A stretch of 39,857 nucleotides of DNA, from the NCBI GenBank assembly GCA_949516455.1, contig CATILC010000017.1, forward strand, positions 1 through 39,857. Direction: 5' to 3'. A program made the position numbers and the translations under genes. Positions 8,858-17,189 of the stretch are shown here, in pieces. The notes beneath the pieces were generated by a model. It saw only the letters and a program-made list of their open reading frames with translations, ran no database searches and was not told where the DNA came from. The stretch is from Flavobacteriia bacterium (GTDB lineage Bacteria > Bacteroidota > Bacteroidia > Flavobacteriales > Schleiferiaceae). How positions within the stretch are numbered: position 1 is the first letter of the stretch; every line of letters begins with the position of its first letter.

Positions 8858-9645
8858 CCGCTCACTGATTTTTGTTTTGCCTGCTGCCTCCTACTGATAC
8901 CGATCGATCCTTCGTACAAGAGCAGAACGGGCAGAGCCACGAGCACCTGGCTGAATATATCGGGTGGAGTGATCACAGCGGACAGCAAAAGAACGCCCAC
9001 TATGGAATGTCTTCGATATTTTTTCATGATCTCCGGAGTGAGAATACCCGCACGGGAAAGGAAGTATACCAGAACGGGGAGCTCAAACAACATTCCACTG
9101 GCCAAAGTGACCGAACTGACCGTGCGCATGAAAGAAACGAGATCGATCCGATTCACCACTTCTGCGCTGACGGTATAACTGCCTAAAAACTGAACAGACA
9201 GTGGAGAGATGAGCCAATAGCCAAAGGCGATGCCCAAGAAAAACAGAAGAGAACTGCCAAACAATACTCCGCGGCTTGCCCGACGCTCTTTCGCGGTCAG
9301 TCCCGGAGAGATGAATCGCCAAATCTCCCAAAGGGCATAGGGGAACGAAAGAACGATCCCGCCGAGTATACTGACCCATAAGTGGGTGGTGAATTGACCC
9401 GCCATTTTGGTGTTGAGCAATTCGAATGGCTGTTCACTGAAACAGAACAGACCGTTTTCCATGAACGTGGAAGAAAGGGCGCAAAACCAACGATAGGTAA
9501 TGAAGTCAGGGGCTCTCGGCGCGAGCAGCACGCCGTCGATGAAGATCGATTTCAACGCAAAAACAACTCCTCCTGTGACGAGGATGGCCAAAGCAATTCT
9601 GATCAGGTGCCACCTGAGCTCCTCCAAATGCTCCAAAAAACTCAT
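8854..9645 (-). CDS. tatC: Sec-independent protein translocase TatC
   Basis: TatC is the twin-arginine signal-peptide receptor of the Tat translocase. From the ATG at 9645 it is 263 residues starting MSFLEHLEELRWHLIRIALA, the conserved N-terminus. About six membrane helices follow, with family motifs FALKSIFID in the first periplasmic loop and FISPGLTAKERR after helix 2. The frame is open to a TTG at 9675 and other ATGs. I chose 9645 because AAGGAG lies 6 bp before it and because the predicted promoter at 9680-9687 leaves little room for earlier starts. No tatA/tatB is seen in the window. The stop overlaps the lptB start. Confidence 0.94.
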   Translation of the reverse strand: MSFLEHLEELRWHLIRIALAILVTGGVVFALKSIFIDGVLLAPRAPDFITYRWFCALSSTFMENGLFCFSEQPFELLNTKMAGQFTTHLWVSILGGIVLSFPYALWEIWRFISPGLTAKERRASRGVLFGSSLLFFLGIAFGYWLISPLSVQFLGSYTVSAEVVNRIDLVSFMRTVSSVTLASGMLFELPVLVYFLSRAGILTPEIMKKYRRHSIVGVLLLSAVITPPDIFSQVLVALPVLLLYEGSIGISRRQQAKQKSVSG

Positions 9646-9679
9646 CGACCGCTCCTTCATCATAATAACCATCAAATTT

Positions 9680-9687
9680 CAAAATTA
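9680..9687 (-). promoter_or_regulatory. Predicted -7 promoter element for tatC-lptB
   Basis: The minus strand reads TAATTTTG, an exact TAnnTTTG match and the same octamer as before nqrA. A TTG lies 22 bp upstream, slightly far for the -33 box. Transcription would begin near 9675, supporting one of the downstream start codons (9645 preferred). Confidence 0.5.
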
Positions 9688-9718
9688 ACCATGAGCAATT
9701 CCTTCTTCCCAACGCGAA

Positions 9719-9747
9719 TTGCATTTCGCTGTCTTTCGTTACATTTA
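9719..9747 (+). promoter_or_regulatory. Predicted promoter for recQ
   Basis: TTG at 9719-9721 and TACATTTA at 9740-9747 are separated by 18 bp, fitting the Bacteroidota -33 (TTTG) / -7 (TAnnTTTG) layout; the last base of the -7 box deviates. The ATG at 9750 would lie at or before the transcript start, which argues for the recQ start at 9804. Confidence 0.45.
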
Positions 9748-9803
9748 AAATGTCACTAAGGTGCCCGCGGGCCCCTGCCCCTATTCAATTGACACAAAAC
9801 TTC

Positions 9804-11972
9804 ATGACGGCTACGGAGCAACTCCAAAAGTTCTTCGGTTTTAACCAGTTCAAAGGACAACAAGAGGAGGTTGTTGAAAGCGTCCTCAGGGGTGAGGACG
9901 CATTCGTCATCATGCCTACTGGAGGTGGCAAATCACTTTGTTATCAGCTGCCTGCGCTTATTTTGGATGGAACGGCGGTGGTGGTATCGCCCCTGATCGC
10001 ATTGATGAAGAATCAAGTAGACAGTCTCAGGGCCTTTTCTACCGAAAAGGGCGTGGCCCACGTCCTGAATTCCTCTCTGAGCAAAAAAGACGTGCTGCAG
10101 GTAAAAGCCGATCTGTTGAACGGCACCACTAAACTCTTGTACGTGGCTCCGGAATCTTTGAGCAAGCAGGAGAACATCGATCTTCTTCAGCGCGTTGGCA
10201 TATCGTTTTACGCGATCGACGAGGCCCATTGCATTTCTGAATGGGGCCATGATTTCCGTCCGGAATACCGGAACCTTCGGCAGATCATGCAACGCATCGA
10301 GAAGAAAGCGGTCATCGCTTTGACCGCTACGGCAACACCAAAGGTTCAATCGGACATTCAAAAAAACCTGGGCATGGAAAACGCCCGGGTTTTCGTTTCC
10401 TCCTTCAACAGGCACAACCTCTTTTATGAAGTTCGGTCGAAAAAAGATCCCGAAAAAGAACTGGTTCGCTTCGTGAACAGATTTCAAGGGCAAAGTGGGA
10501 TCGTTTACTGCCTCAGCAGAAAGAAAGTGGAAGAGATGGCAGAAACCCTGCAGGTGAATGGGGTCAAAGCCCTTCCCTACCACGCGGGTCTGGATTCGGC
10601 CACACGCGCCCGTCATCAGGACGCGTTCCTCATGGAAGAGGTGGATGTGGTGGTCGCCACCATTGCCTTTGGCATGGGGATCGATAAGCCCGATGTCCGG
10701 TTCATCGTCCACTACGACATTCCCAAGAGTCTGGAGAGCTATTACCAGGAAACGGGACGAGCGGGAAGAGATGGCGCTGGAGGCCATTGTCTGGCTTTTT
10801 ACAGCCATAAGGACATTGAAAAGCTCGAGAAATTTCTGCACAACAAACCAGTGGCTGAGCAGGAGATCGGAAAGCAGCTGATCCAGGAAACCCTGGGATA
10901 TGTGGAGACCAGCTGCTGCCGGCGGGTTTATTTGCTGCATTATTTCGGAGAATCATTTGATGCAGAAGACTGCCACGGCATGTGCGACAACTGCAAAGAC
11001 CCCGTCTCCAGCAAGGATGCACAGGGGGATCTCGAATGGGTCATCCGTGCGATCCAACAGACGAATCAACGCATGAAGACCCAGCACATCACGGCCATCC
11101 TCACTGGGCAGACCAATTCCATCATCAAGTCGAACAAGGCAGATGAACTTCCGCTTTTTGGCCAGGGAAAAGACCAGTCAGAACTGCACTGGACAGGGGT
11201 CATCCGGCAGGCCATACTTCAAGATTATTTGAAAAAAGACATCGAGAGCTACGGAGTTTTGAAACTCACTTCCTCGGCCCTTGAATTTCTCGAACACCCC
11301 AAGCCATTCATGATCCGGGAGGATCGCGACTATGGACGAGAGGACGAAAACGCCAATAAGAATTCAGGATCCGCTGGTGCTCTTGATGAAACGCTATTCA
11401 AGCTCCTGAAGGAGACCCGGAAAAAGATGGCGCACAAACTCGGGATTCCGCCATTTGCCATTTTCCAGGAAAACTCCTTGCTCGAAATGTCCCTTCACTA
11501 TCCGGTCAGCGAAGGAGAATTGAAGCAGATATCGGGTGTGGGTGAAGGAAAGGTCAAAAAATTTGGAAAAGAGTTTCTCCATGTCATCAGCGCCCATGTA
11601 GAGGCACAGGGAATCACTAAAGACGACAGCTTCTTTGTGCGGTCTGTTGCCAACAGATCGGCCAATAAGGTGGCCATCATCCAGGCAATGGACCGAAAGG
11701 TTCCCCTCGATGAACTGGCGCGCACACGGAGCATGGAGCGCACGGAATTGATCTCAGAGATCGAACAGATCGTTCGCTCTGGAACACGCATGAACATCGA
11801 TCACCATCTAAATGAGATCCTAGATGAAGAGCAGATCGAAGAGGTATTCGACTACTTCATGGAGGCCGAATCCGAAAATCTTGAAGAAGCGCATTCCGCC
11901 TTGGACGGAGAGTACGACGAAGAGGAGATCCGCTTGGTTCTGATCAAGTTTCTCAGCGAAGTCGCCAACTGA
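9804..11972 (+). CDS. recQ: ATP-dependent DNA helicase RecQ
   Basis: RecQ is a 3'-5' superfamily 2 helicase acting in recombination and replication-fork repair. The product from 9804 has 722 residues. Motif I is MPTGGGKSLCYQ with Lys43, motif II is DEAH (139-142), and motif VI is QETGRAGRDG (315-324). The zinc-binding segment uses Cys371/372, Cys390, Cys394 and Cys397, followed by a winged helix. An HRDC domain covers about 527-602, and a C-terminal helical extension of about 120 residues continues past it. The frame is open to an ATG at 9750 whose 18 extra residues look unrelated to RecQ. The gene is single-copy-like, flanked by divergent tatC and a convergent small gene ending 7 bp away. 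Confidence 0.95.
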   Translation: MTATEQLQKFFGFNQFKGQQEEVVESVLRGEDAFVIMPTGGGKSLCYQLPALILDGTAVVVSPLIALMKNQVDSLRAFSTEKGVAHVLNSSLSKKDVLQVKADLLNGTTKLLYVAPESLSKQENIDLLQRVGISFYAIDEAHCISEWGHDFRPEYRNLRQIMQRIEKKAVIALTATATPKVQSDIQKNLGMENARVFVSSFNRHNLFYEVRSKKDPEKELVRFVNRFQGQSGIVYCLSRKKVEEMAETLQVNGVKALPYHAGLDSATRARHQDAFLMEEVDVVVATIAFGMGIDKPDVRFIVHYDIPKSLESYYQETGRAGRDGAGGHCLAFYSHKDIEKLEKFLHNKPVAEQEIGKQLIQETLGYVETSCCRRVYLLHYFGESFDAEDCHGMCDNCKDPVSSKDAQGDLEWVIRAIQQTNQRMKTQHITAILTGQTNSIIKSNKADELPLFGQGKDQSELHWTGVIRQAILQDYLKKDIESYGVLKLTSSALEFLEHPKPFMIREDRDYGREDENANKNSGSAGALDETLFKLLKETRKKMAHKLGIPPFAIFQENSLLEMSLHYPVSEGELKQISGVGEGKVKKFGKEFLHVISAHVEAQGITKDDSFFVRSVANRSANKVAIIQAMDRKVPLDELARTRSMERTELISEIEQIVRSGTRMNIDHHLNEILDEEQIEEVFDYFMEAESENLEEAHSALDGEYDEEEIRLVLIKFLSEVAN

Positions 11973-11979
11973 ACTTTCT

Positions 11980-12135
11980 TCAATTCAGATCGAAGCGAAA
12001 GACCTTTTTTGATGCCGCAGCGGTCATGCAGGAGATCGATCGTGAATAATTCAAGAGGAAGCGCGTGAGCTCTGCCGGAGGTTCGGTGGGTTTGATTTCA
12101 GAATGCGGGGTGTCAAGGGTAGAATCTTTGGCCAT
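11980..12135 (-). CDS. Small 51-residue protein downstream of the sigma factor gene
   Basis: I do not recognise a named family with certainty. The minus strand from the ATG at 12135 to the TGA at 11980 encodes 51 residues. The N-terminal half is polar and Pro/Glu-rich (residues 8-22). The C-terminal half contains LTRFLLNYSRSIS (23-35) and ends KKVFRFDLN. It has no membrane segment, no signal peptide and one Cys. It starts 52 bp after the sigma factor stop on the same strand, so cotranscription is likely, and it fills an otherwise empty gap before the convergent recQ. A helical FLLNYS segment and Asn-ending tail suggest a small folded or binding peptide. Function is unknown; a sigma-factor modulator is only a guess from position. 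Confidence 0.55.
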   Translation of the reverse strand: MAKDSTLDTPHSEIKPTEPPAELTRFLLNYSRSISCMTAAASKKVFRFDLN

Positions 12136-12187
12136 AGAGTGTATTTTGTCTGTCAACGTATGGCCTTCCCCTCTTATTGTCCACCCT

Positions 12188-12775
12188 TCATTCCGTCAGA
12201 ACGATCCGGTGCTTTACGATCAGCTTTCTCATGTTGATCAATGCGTACCGCATTCTCCCCAATGCCGTATTGATGCTGACACCTGTCTGCTCAGCGATCT
12301 CTTTGAAACTCATCTCTCCGTAGATCCTCATGTGCAATACAGCCCTTTGCTCCTCTGGCAGATGGCGCATAAGTGAAACTGCATCCTTCATGATCTGCTC
12401 CTGTATGGACTCGTCCTCAGCGTTTCTTTCTGAATCGGGGATGATGTCCAAAATGTTGAAATCCTCCCGAGTACGCAGATGAGGCATCCGCTTTTCTTTG
12501 CGGAAGTGGTCGATCACCAGGTTGTGCGCAATGCGCATCACCCATTGAATGAATTTTCCTTCTTCGTTGTAACGGCCGGCTTTCAATGTCTGGATCACCT
12601 TGATGAAGGTATCTTGAAAAATATCGTTGGCCAGATCACGGTCCCTGAGTTTATTCAGCAGGAATCCATAGACCTTCTGTCTGTGCTTGCTGATGAGCTG
12701 CTCTAAGGCGTGTTCGTTTCCCTGAATGTAGCTGCGAACCAGATGACGGTCCGCTAAGGCACTGCTTCTCTCCAT
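12188..12775 (-). CDS. ECF-type RNA polymerase sigma-70 factor
   Basis: The 195-residue product has sigma region 2 (YGFLLNKLRDRDLANDIFQD through IQWVMRIAHNLVIDHFRKEK) and region 4 with the helix-turn-helix MSFKEIAEQTGVSINTALGR, and lacks regions 1 and 3: the layout of an ECF/group 4 sigma factor. The start is the ATG at 12775. A longer open frame upstream runs into the divergent uvrA gene and looks non-coding. No transmembrane anti-sigma gene is adjacent; a 51-residue gene follows instead. Its regulon cannot be read from the window. A TACATTTG promoter element lies about 74 nt upstream. Confidence 0.9.
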   Translation of the reverse strand: MERSSALADRHLVRSYIQGNEHALEQLISKHRQKVYGFLLNKLRDRDLANDIFQDTFIKVIQTLKAGRYNEEGKFIQWVMRIAHNLVIDHFRKEKRMPHLRTREDFNILDIIPDSERNAEDESIQEQIMKDAVSLMRHLPEEQRAVLHMRIYGEMSFKEIAEQTGVSINTALGRMRYALINMRKLIVKHRIVLTE

Positions 12776-12849
12776 GGCGCTTTTGTTGATGATTAAAACG
12801 GTACGGAGTAGAAGTCTATTCGATAATTGCCTTTTTTTCGCTTGTGAAA

Positions 12850-12857
12850 CAAATGTA
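12850..12857 (-). promoter_or_regulatory. Predicted -7 promoter element for the sigma factor gene
   Basis: The minus strand reads TACATTTG, an exact TAnnTTTG match inside the 133-bp divergent region between the sigma gene and uvrA. It predicts a 5' leader of about 70 nt. No clear TTTG box is seen 19 bp upstream. Confidence 0.45.
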
Positions 12858-12908
12858 CCGAATTTTCCTTTTAGCATTAATCCGCTTGAGCAACCCACCC
12901 AGTTCGGC

Positions 12909-15698
12909 ATGAGTAAGAAAAGATCTTCCGGTTCAGACCACATCCGCATTCTGCGGTCAAGGGTACACAACCTGAAAGACCTCAGTGTGGACATCCCTAA
13001 GAACAAGCTGACCGTCGTGACAGGATTGAGTGGCTCAGGGAAATCATCTCTTGCTTTGGACACGCTCTATGCCGAGGGACAGCGGCGCTATGTCGAAAGC
13101 CTTTCCTCTTATGCACGACAATTCCTGGGGCGACTGAACAAACCAGACTGCGACGGCATCGAAGGACTGTCGCCAGCCATTGCCATCGAACAAAAAGTAG
13201 GGAGCCGGAATCCAAGGTCCACTGTGGGAACAGCCACAGAAATTTACGACTATCTCAAACTGTTGTATGCCCGTTTGGGACGCACCTACAGCCCGATCTC
13301 AGGAAAGGAAGTGAAACGGCATCGGGTATCAGACGTGATCGATCATTTGATCGGTCTGCCCAACGAGGAACGCATACTCATACTTGCGCCCATTGAACTT
13401 CAAAGAGATGCTCAGAAGACCCTTTCGATGCTTCGGGACCAAGGGTATGCACGAGTGCTGCTGGACGAAGAGGTGTTCCAGATCGAAAGCATCCCTGAGG
13501 CGGAATTGAAGAATATCACTTCCTCATATCTGGTTGTGGACCGCCTGCAATCCGACATGGAACGGGAAGACAACAGGAACCGTGCGGCTGATTCCATTCA
13601 AACAGCGTTTTTTGAAGGGCACGGGCAGTGCGTCGTCCGATCATTCGACTCAGGTCAGATGAGTTCTTTTTCAGACCGGTTTGAAATGGACGGCATGCGT
13701 TTCGAGGAGCCTTCCACGCATTTGTTCAGCTTCAACAACCCATTTGGTGCCTGCCCCGTTTGCGAAGGCTTTGGAAGTGTCGTAGGCATAGACAGGGATC
13801 TGGTCATTCCGAACCCATCCTTGTCGGTGTATGAAGATTGTGTGGTTCCCTGGCGTGGAGCCCATATGCAGAAATGGAAGGAGCAGTTCGTATTGAAATG
13901 CTCGGAATACGATTTCCCCATCCACAAGGCATACGGTGAGTTGACAAATGCTCAGCAGGAACTGCTCTGGAAGGGAAAAGGCAGGCTTAAAGGCATCAAT
14001 GCCTTTTTTGACTATCTCGAACAAAAGAGCTACAAGATCCAATTCAGGGTAATGCTTGCCCGGTACCGAGGGAAAACGGCTTGTACGACCTGTTCTGGTG
14101 GGCGACTTCGCGAGGAGGCATCTTACGTACGAATTGGAGGAAGAAACATCGCTGAATTGAACCGCATGGCACTCAGTGAACTTTCCGATTTCATGGGAAA
14201 TCTTTCTTGGGATCAGGAAAATGAAACTCAGGTGGCCAAGCAATTGATGACAGAAATCAAAGACCGTCTGACCTATCTGATCCATGTCGGACTTCCTTAT
14301 TTGAATCTCAATCGCTCTGTTTCCACACTTTCTGGCGGCGAGGCGCAAAGAGTCCGTTTGGCCACTTCTCTGGGAAGCAGTCTGGTTGGGAGTATTTATG
14401 TGCTTGACGAACCGAGTATTGGCCTTCACCCTTCGGATACACGCCAACTGATCGGGGTATTGGAAAAATTGAGGGATCAGGGCAATACGGTTCTGGTCGT
14501 GGAGCACGACGAGGACATCATGCGGTCAGCAGATCATCTTATTGACATCGGTCCGGAAGCGGGTTTTGACGGAGGGGAACTGGTTTTTGAAGGTCCGCCG
14601 GAAGCTGCAGACCCAAAACAGTATTTTGGCCATACGGTGGCTCTTCTGAACGGAGCTGCGAATGATCTGAATCGCTCAGTTTACAGAACGCCAACAGGAT
14701 TCATCACTGTGCGCGGAGCCGGAGAGAACAATCTGAAAAACATCGACGTACAGATACCTCTGGGTGTTTTGAGCACAGTCACTGGAGTAAGTGGATCCGG
14801 CAAGAGTTCGCTGGTCCGCGGGATCCTCTACCCTGCCCTGAAACGCATTTTACTCAAACTCGGAGACAAACCGGGAAAACACATCGGCCTTGAGGGCGAT
14901 ATTGATCTTTTGGATCATGTGGAGTTCGTGGACCAGAATCCCATTGGAAGATCCTCGCGAAGCAATCCCATTACCTACATCAAAGCCTACGACGACATCC
15001 GAAACCTCTTTGCATCACAGCCATTGGCCAAACAAAGAGGATATAAGGGAAAACACTTCTCATTCAATGTGGCCGGCGGACGTTGTGATCAGTGCGAAGG
15101 AGAAGGGGTCGTCACCGTAGAGATGCAGTTCATGGCAGATGTCAAACTCAGCTGCGAAACGTGTCATGGGCGGCGATTCAAGAATGAGGTACTCGAGGTG
15201 AAAGTGAAAGAAAAGACCATTCACGACGTACTCGAGCTAACTGTGGAAGAAGCCATATGCTTTTTCTCTGATCTGGGGAAAGAACGCATCGTTCAGCAAC
15301 TACAGGCACTGCTCGATGTGGGAATGGGCTATGTCAAACTTGGCCAGTCTTCCAGTACTTTGAGTGGCGGAGAAGCCCAGCGCATCAAACTTGCGTTGTT
15401 CCTGCTGAAAGGAAAAGACCATGGGCGCACCCTGTTCATCTTTGACGAGCCCACCACCGGACTGCATTTCAAGGATATAGAAAAACTCCTCAGGTCTTTT
15501 GACGCCCTACTGCAAAAAGGACACAGCATTCTCCTAGTAGAACATCAGATGGATCTGGTAAGCGCTTCCGACTGGCTCATTGACCTCGGTCCCGAGGGCG
15601 GCGAGAAAGGTGGGTTCCTGAATTACTGCGGACCTATGGATCGGGACGCATTCACTGCGCCGTATTCGAAGACCCAGGAATACCTATTGGATCAGTAG
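12909..15698 (+). CDS. uvrA: Excinuclease ABC subunit A
   Basis: UvrA is the damage-sensing ABC-type ATPase of nucleotide excision repair. The product from 12909 has 929 residues, close to the usual ~940. Walker A1 is GLSGSGKSS (39-47). Zinc-finger cysteines include CPVCEGFGS and CTTCSGGRL in the first half and CDQCEGEG with CETCHGRRF in the second. Both ABC signatures (STLSGGEAQRVRLATSLG, SSTLSGGEAQRIKLAL) and both Walker B regions (YVLDEPSIGLHP, FIFDEPTTGLHF) are present. The frame is open upstream to 12774, but those 45 residues do not resemble UvrA and overlap the sigma factor start. Its 3' end overlaps the convergent DUF6089-like gene by 7 bp. Confidence 0.96.
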   Translation: MSKKRSSGSDHIRILRSRVHNLKDLSVDIPKNKLTVVTGLSGSGKSSLALDTLYAEGQRRYVESLSSYARQFLGRLNKPDCDGIEGLSPAIAIEQKVGSRNPRSTVGTATEIYDYLKLLYARLGRTYSPISGKEVKRHRVSDVIDHLIGLPNEERILILAPIELQRDAQKTLSMLRDQGYARVLLDEEVFQIESIPEAELKNITSSYLVVDRLQSDMEREDNRNRAADSIQTAFFEGHGQCVVRSFDSGQMSSFSDRFEMDGMRFEEPSTHLFSFNNPFGACPVCEGFGSVVGIDRDLVIPNPSLSVYEDCVVPWRGAHMQKWKEQFVLKCSEYDFPIHKAYGELTNAQQELLWKGKGRLKGINAFFDYLEQKSYKIQFRVMLARYRGKTACTTCSGGRLREEASYVRIGGRNIAELNRMALSELSDFMGNLSWDQENETQVAKQLMTEIKDRLTYLIHVGLPYLNLNRSVSTLSGGEAQRVRLATSLGSSLVGSIYVLDEPSIGLHPSDTRQLIGVLEKLRDQGNTVLVVEHDEDIMRSADHLIDIGPEAGFDGGELVFEGPPEAADPKQYFGHTVALLNGAANDLNRSVYRTPTGFITVRGAGENNLKNIDVQIPLGVLSTVTGVSGSGKSSLVRGILYPALKRILLKLGDKPGKHIGLEGDIDLLDHVEFVDQNPIGRSSRSNPITYIKAYDDIRNLFASQPLAKQRGYKGKHFSFNVAGGRCDQCEGEGVVTVEMQFMADVKLSCETCHGRRFKNEVLEVKVKEKTIHDVLELTVEEAICFFSDLGKERIVQQLQALLDVGMGYVKLGQSSSTLSGGEAQRIKLALFLLKGKDHGRTLFIFDEPTTGLHFKDIEKLLRSFDALLQKGHSILLVEHQMDLVSASDWLIDLGPEGGEKGGFLNYCGPMDRDAFTAPYSKTQEYLLDQ

Positions 15699-16351
15699 AA
15701 CATGTAATTGTAGCCTATCCGAAGGCCACCGTAGAAATCATTGGAAGTTCTGTTGCTCTGGTATACCCAACCCTCCAGGTCGTCAAAAGTGGTGAAGTGG
15801 CCCAGGAACTCGACGTTCATGTAGCTTCGATAGGATGTCCGGATCTTTAGACCGCCTCCCCCGAAATAATTGAAACCCATGTAGGCATTCGGCCGCACAA
15901 CAAAAGATTCCGAAAACTGAGTTTCGTCCTTGACATCAGGATTGTAAAAATTCACACCTCCACCAGCCTTGACATACAGGGAATATTTTTGGTTCCTTCT
16001 GAATTTGCCAAACTTGGAGAAATTCATTTCAATGAATGGATTCAGCTGGATCATATGGGTGCGCACCTCAAATCCGCGTTCTGCCTCCGTATGATTTTCA
16101 TCTGCTGAATAAATGAAAGAATAGCTGCCTTCCATTCCCAAACTGAACCACGAACTGAAAGTTGTGCGCAGGTAGGCGCCGGCACTGGGACGCATGTCGC
16201 TCAGGTATCCGGATATGACGCCTGTTGCCACATCCCCATTGTAGTTCATCGTTCCAACATACACGCCAAAATCATAGTAATCAAACCTCCTTTGACCGTT
16301 CACGGTAAAGGAGAAGAGTACAGACATGAGGATGATAAGCGTTTTCTTCAT
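15692..16351 (-). CDS. Outer-membrane beta-barrel protein, DUF6089-like
   Basis: The product is 219 residues with a signal peptide (MKKTLIILMSVLFSFTVNGQ, cleavage near residue 20). The rest is alternating beta-strand sequence rich in Tyr, Phe and Gly and ending in aromatic Tyr-Met-Phe-Tyr, as expected of a small outer-membrane barrel. The DYYDFGVYVGTMNYNGD opening resembles the DUF6089 family common in Bacteroidota. Function is unknown. ATG at 16351 is preferred; a TTG two codons earlier (16357) overlaps the yaaA stop. It probably shares a transcript with yaaA. Assignment to a barrel is firm; the exact family is from memory. Confidence 0.75.
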   Translation of the reverse strand: MKKTLIILMSVLFSFTVNGQRRFDYYDFGVYVGTMNYNGDVATGVISGYLSDMRPSAGAYLRTTFSSWFSLGMEGSYSFIYSADENHTEAERGFEVRTHMIQLNPFIEMNFSKFGKFRRNQKYSLYVKAGGGVNFYNPDVKDETQFSESFVVRPNAYMGFNYFGGGGLKIRTSYRSYMNVEFLGHFTTFDDLEGWVYQSNRTSNDFYGGLRIGYNYMFY

Positions 16352-16353
16352 AT

Positions 16354-17121
16354 TCAAATACTCCGTAAAAATACGGTATTCGTAGCCGAACTCCTGTCGG
16401 GATCGAATGAATATCCTGAAGTGTTGAACGAACGCAACTCGGCGAGATTGCTCACCCGTGCCCGGACCATATAATGAGCCAAATACCCTCGTGCTTTTTT
16501 GAGATGCACCTGAATCGAGCGTGGCGGCCGACCATCTTTCTTGTCCTCTAAAAAATCCACCTTGTGCAATAGCTCACTGATCTTCCCAAGATCAGCTGCC
16601 TTGATGTATTCGGCAGAGCTCAGATCTATAATGGGCCGATTCTCACTCAGATCGAAAATCGTTTGAGGAAGCGCCCCTGACCAAAAAGAATAGAGGTCTT
16701 TGTGCTGTCCAACAGACATTCTGCTCCCCATCTCCAGTCGATAGGGAAGTACCAAATCCATGGGACGCAACAGACCATACAGACCCGAGAGAATGAAGAC
16801 TTTGTTCTGCGCGTACTGCCAATCTTCCTGAGACCAGCGATCTGTGGCCAGTCCGCGGTACACTTCTCCGTCGAACAAGTCAGCTGCGCGCACCTTTCCC
16901 TGCCCATCTCTGCTCAACCACTCTTCATTGCGGGTCCTGTTCAGTCTTGCGATGTCCTCGCTTACTTTGTGGAGCCTGATCAATTGGGCGACATCCTTCC
17001 TGACGTGATCCCGCATGATCTCTTTGGCCTGTTCTAAAAACAGAGGCTGAGTACCTTCCGAGGATGCCTTCAAGCGATCCATTTCTTTTAGCCTCTTGGC
17101 AGGAGACAACAACGCGATCAT
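16354..17121 (-). CDS. yaaA: Peroxide stress protein YaaA (UPF0246)
   Basis: YaaA lowers intracellular iron and protects against hydrogen peroxide in E. coli; the family is DNA-binding. The 255-residue protein has the family's opening MIALLSPAKRL, the central LSGLYGLLRPMDLVLPYRLE region, and the C-terminal HLKKARGYLAHYMVRARV and FNTSGYSFD motifs. The length is the usual ~255. It is first in a two-gene unit with the barrel protein and is divergent from the CsgG-like lipoprotein gene, with 68 bp between starts. Confidence 0.92.
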   Translation of the reverse strand: MIALLSPAKRLKEMDRLKASSEGTQPLFLEQAKEIMRDHVRKDVAQLIRLHKVSEDIARLNRTRNEEWLSRDGQGKVRAADLFDGEVYRGLATDRWSQEDWQYAQNKVFILSGLYGLLRPMDLVLPYRLEMGSRMSVGQHKDLYSFWSGALPQTIFDLSENRPIIDLSSAEYIKAADLGKISELLHKVDFLEDKKDGRPPRSIQVHLKKARGYLAHYMVRARVSNLAELRSFNTSGYSFDPDRSSATNTVFLRSI

Positions 17122-17173
17122 AGAAGAGAATCAGCCTCGAAGTTATGGCATCAAATTTGGAATTTCAGGCAAG

Positions 17174-17181
17174 TATATTTG
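17174..17181 (+). promoter_or_regulatory. Predicted -7 promoter element for the CsgG-like lipoprotein gene
   Basis: TATATTTG is an exact TAnnTTTG match ending 8 nt before the ATG at 17190, so the transcript would have at most a few leader bases. It also rules against the earlier in-frame ATG at 17145. TTTG at 17156-17159 is only 14 bp upstream. Confidence 0.5.
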
Positions 17182-17189
17182 CCTCCATC

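Noticed and set aside
9933..10940. Open frame of 335 codons antisense to recQ
   Set aside because: The recQ frame has every helicase motif; the antisense frame has none and appears to be a shadow.
12065..12376. Plus-strand open frame of 103 codons between recQ and uvrA
   Set aside because: Most of it is antisense to the sigma factor 3' end and to the small gene at 11980-12135; no recognisable features.
12774..12908. 45-codon N-terminal extension of uvrA
   Set aside because: The residues do not resemble UvrA, and they overlap the sigma factor start codon and leader.
12776..13063. 96-codon N-terminal extension of the sigma factor frame
   Set aside because: It crosses the divergent promoter region and the 5' end of uvrA and bears no resemblance to sigma region 1; the ATG at 12775 gives a complete ECF factor.
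17145..17189. 15-codon upstream extension of the CsgG-like lipoprotein
   Set aside because: It would place a non-signal stretch before the lipoprotein signal and includes the predicted promoter octamer.
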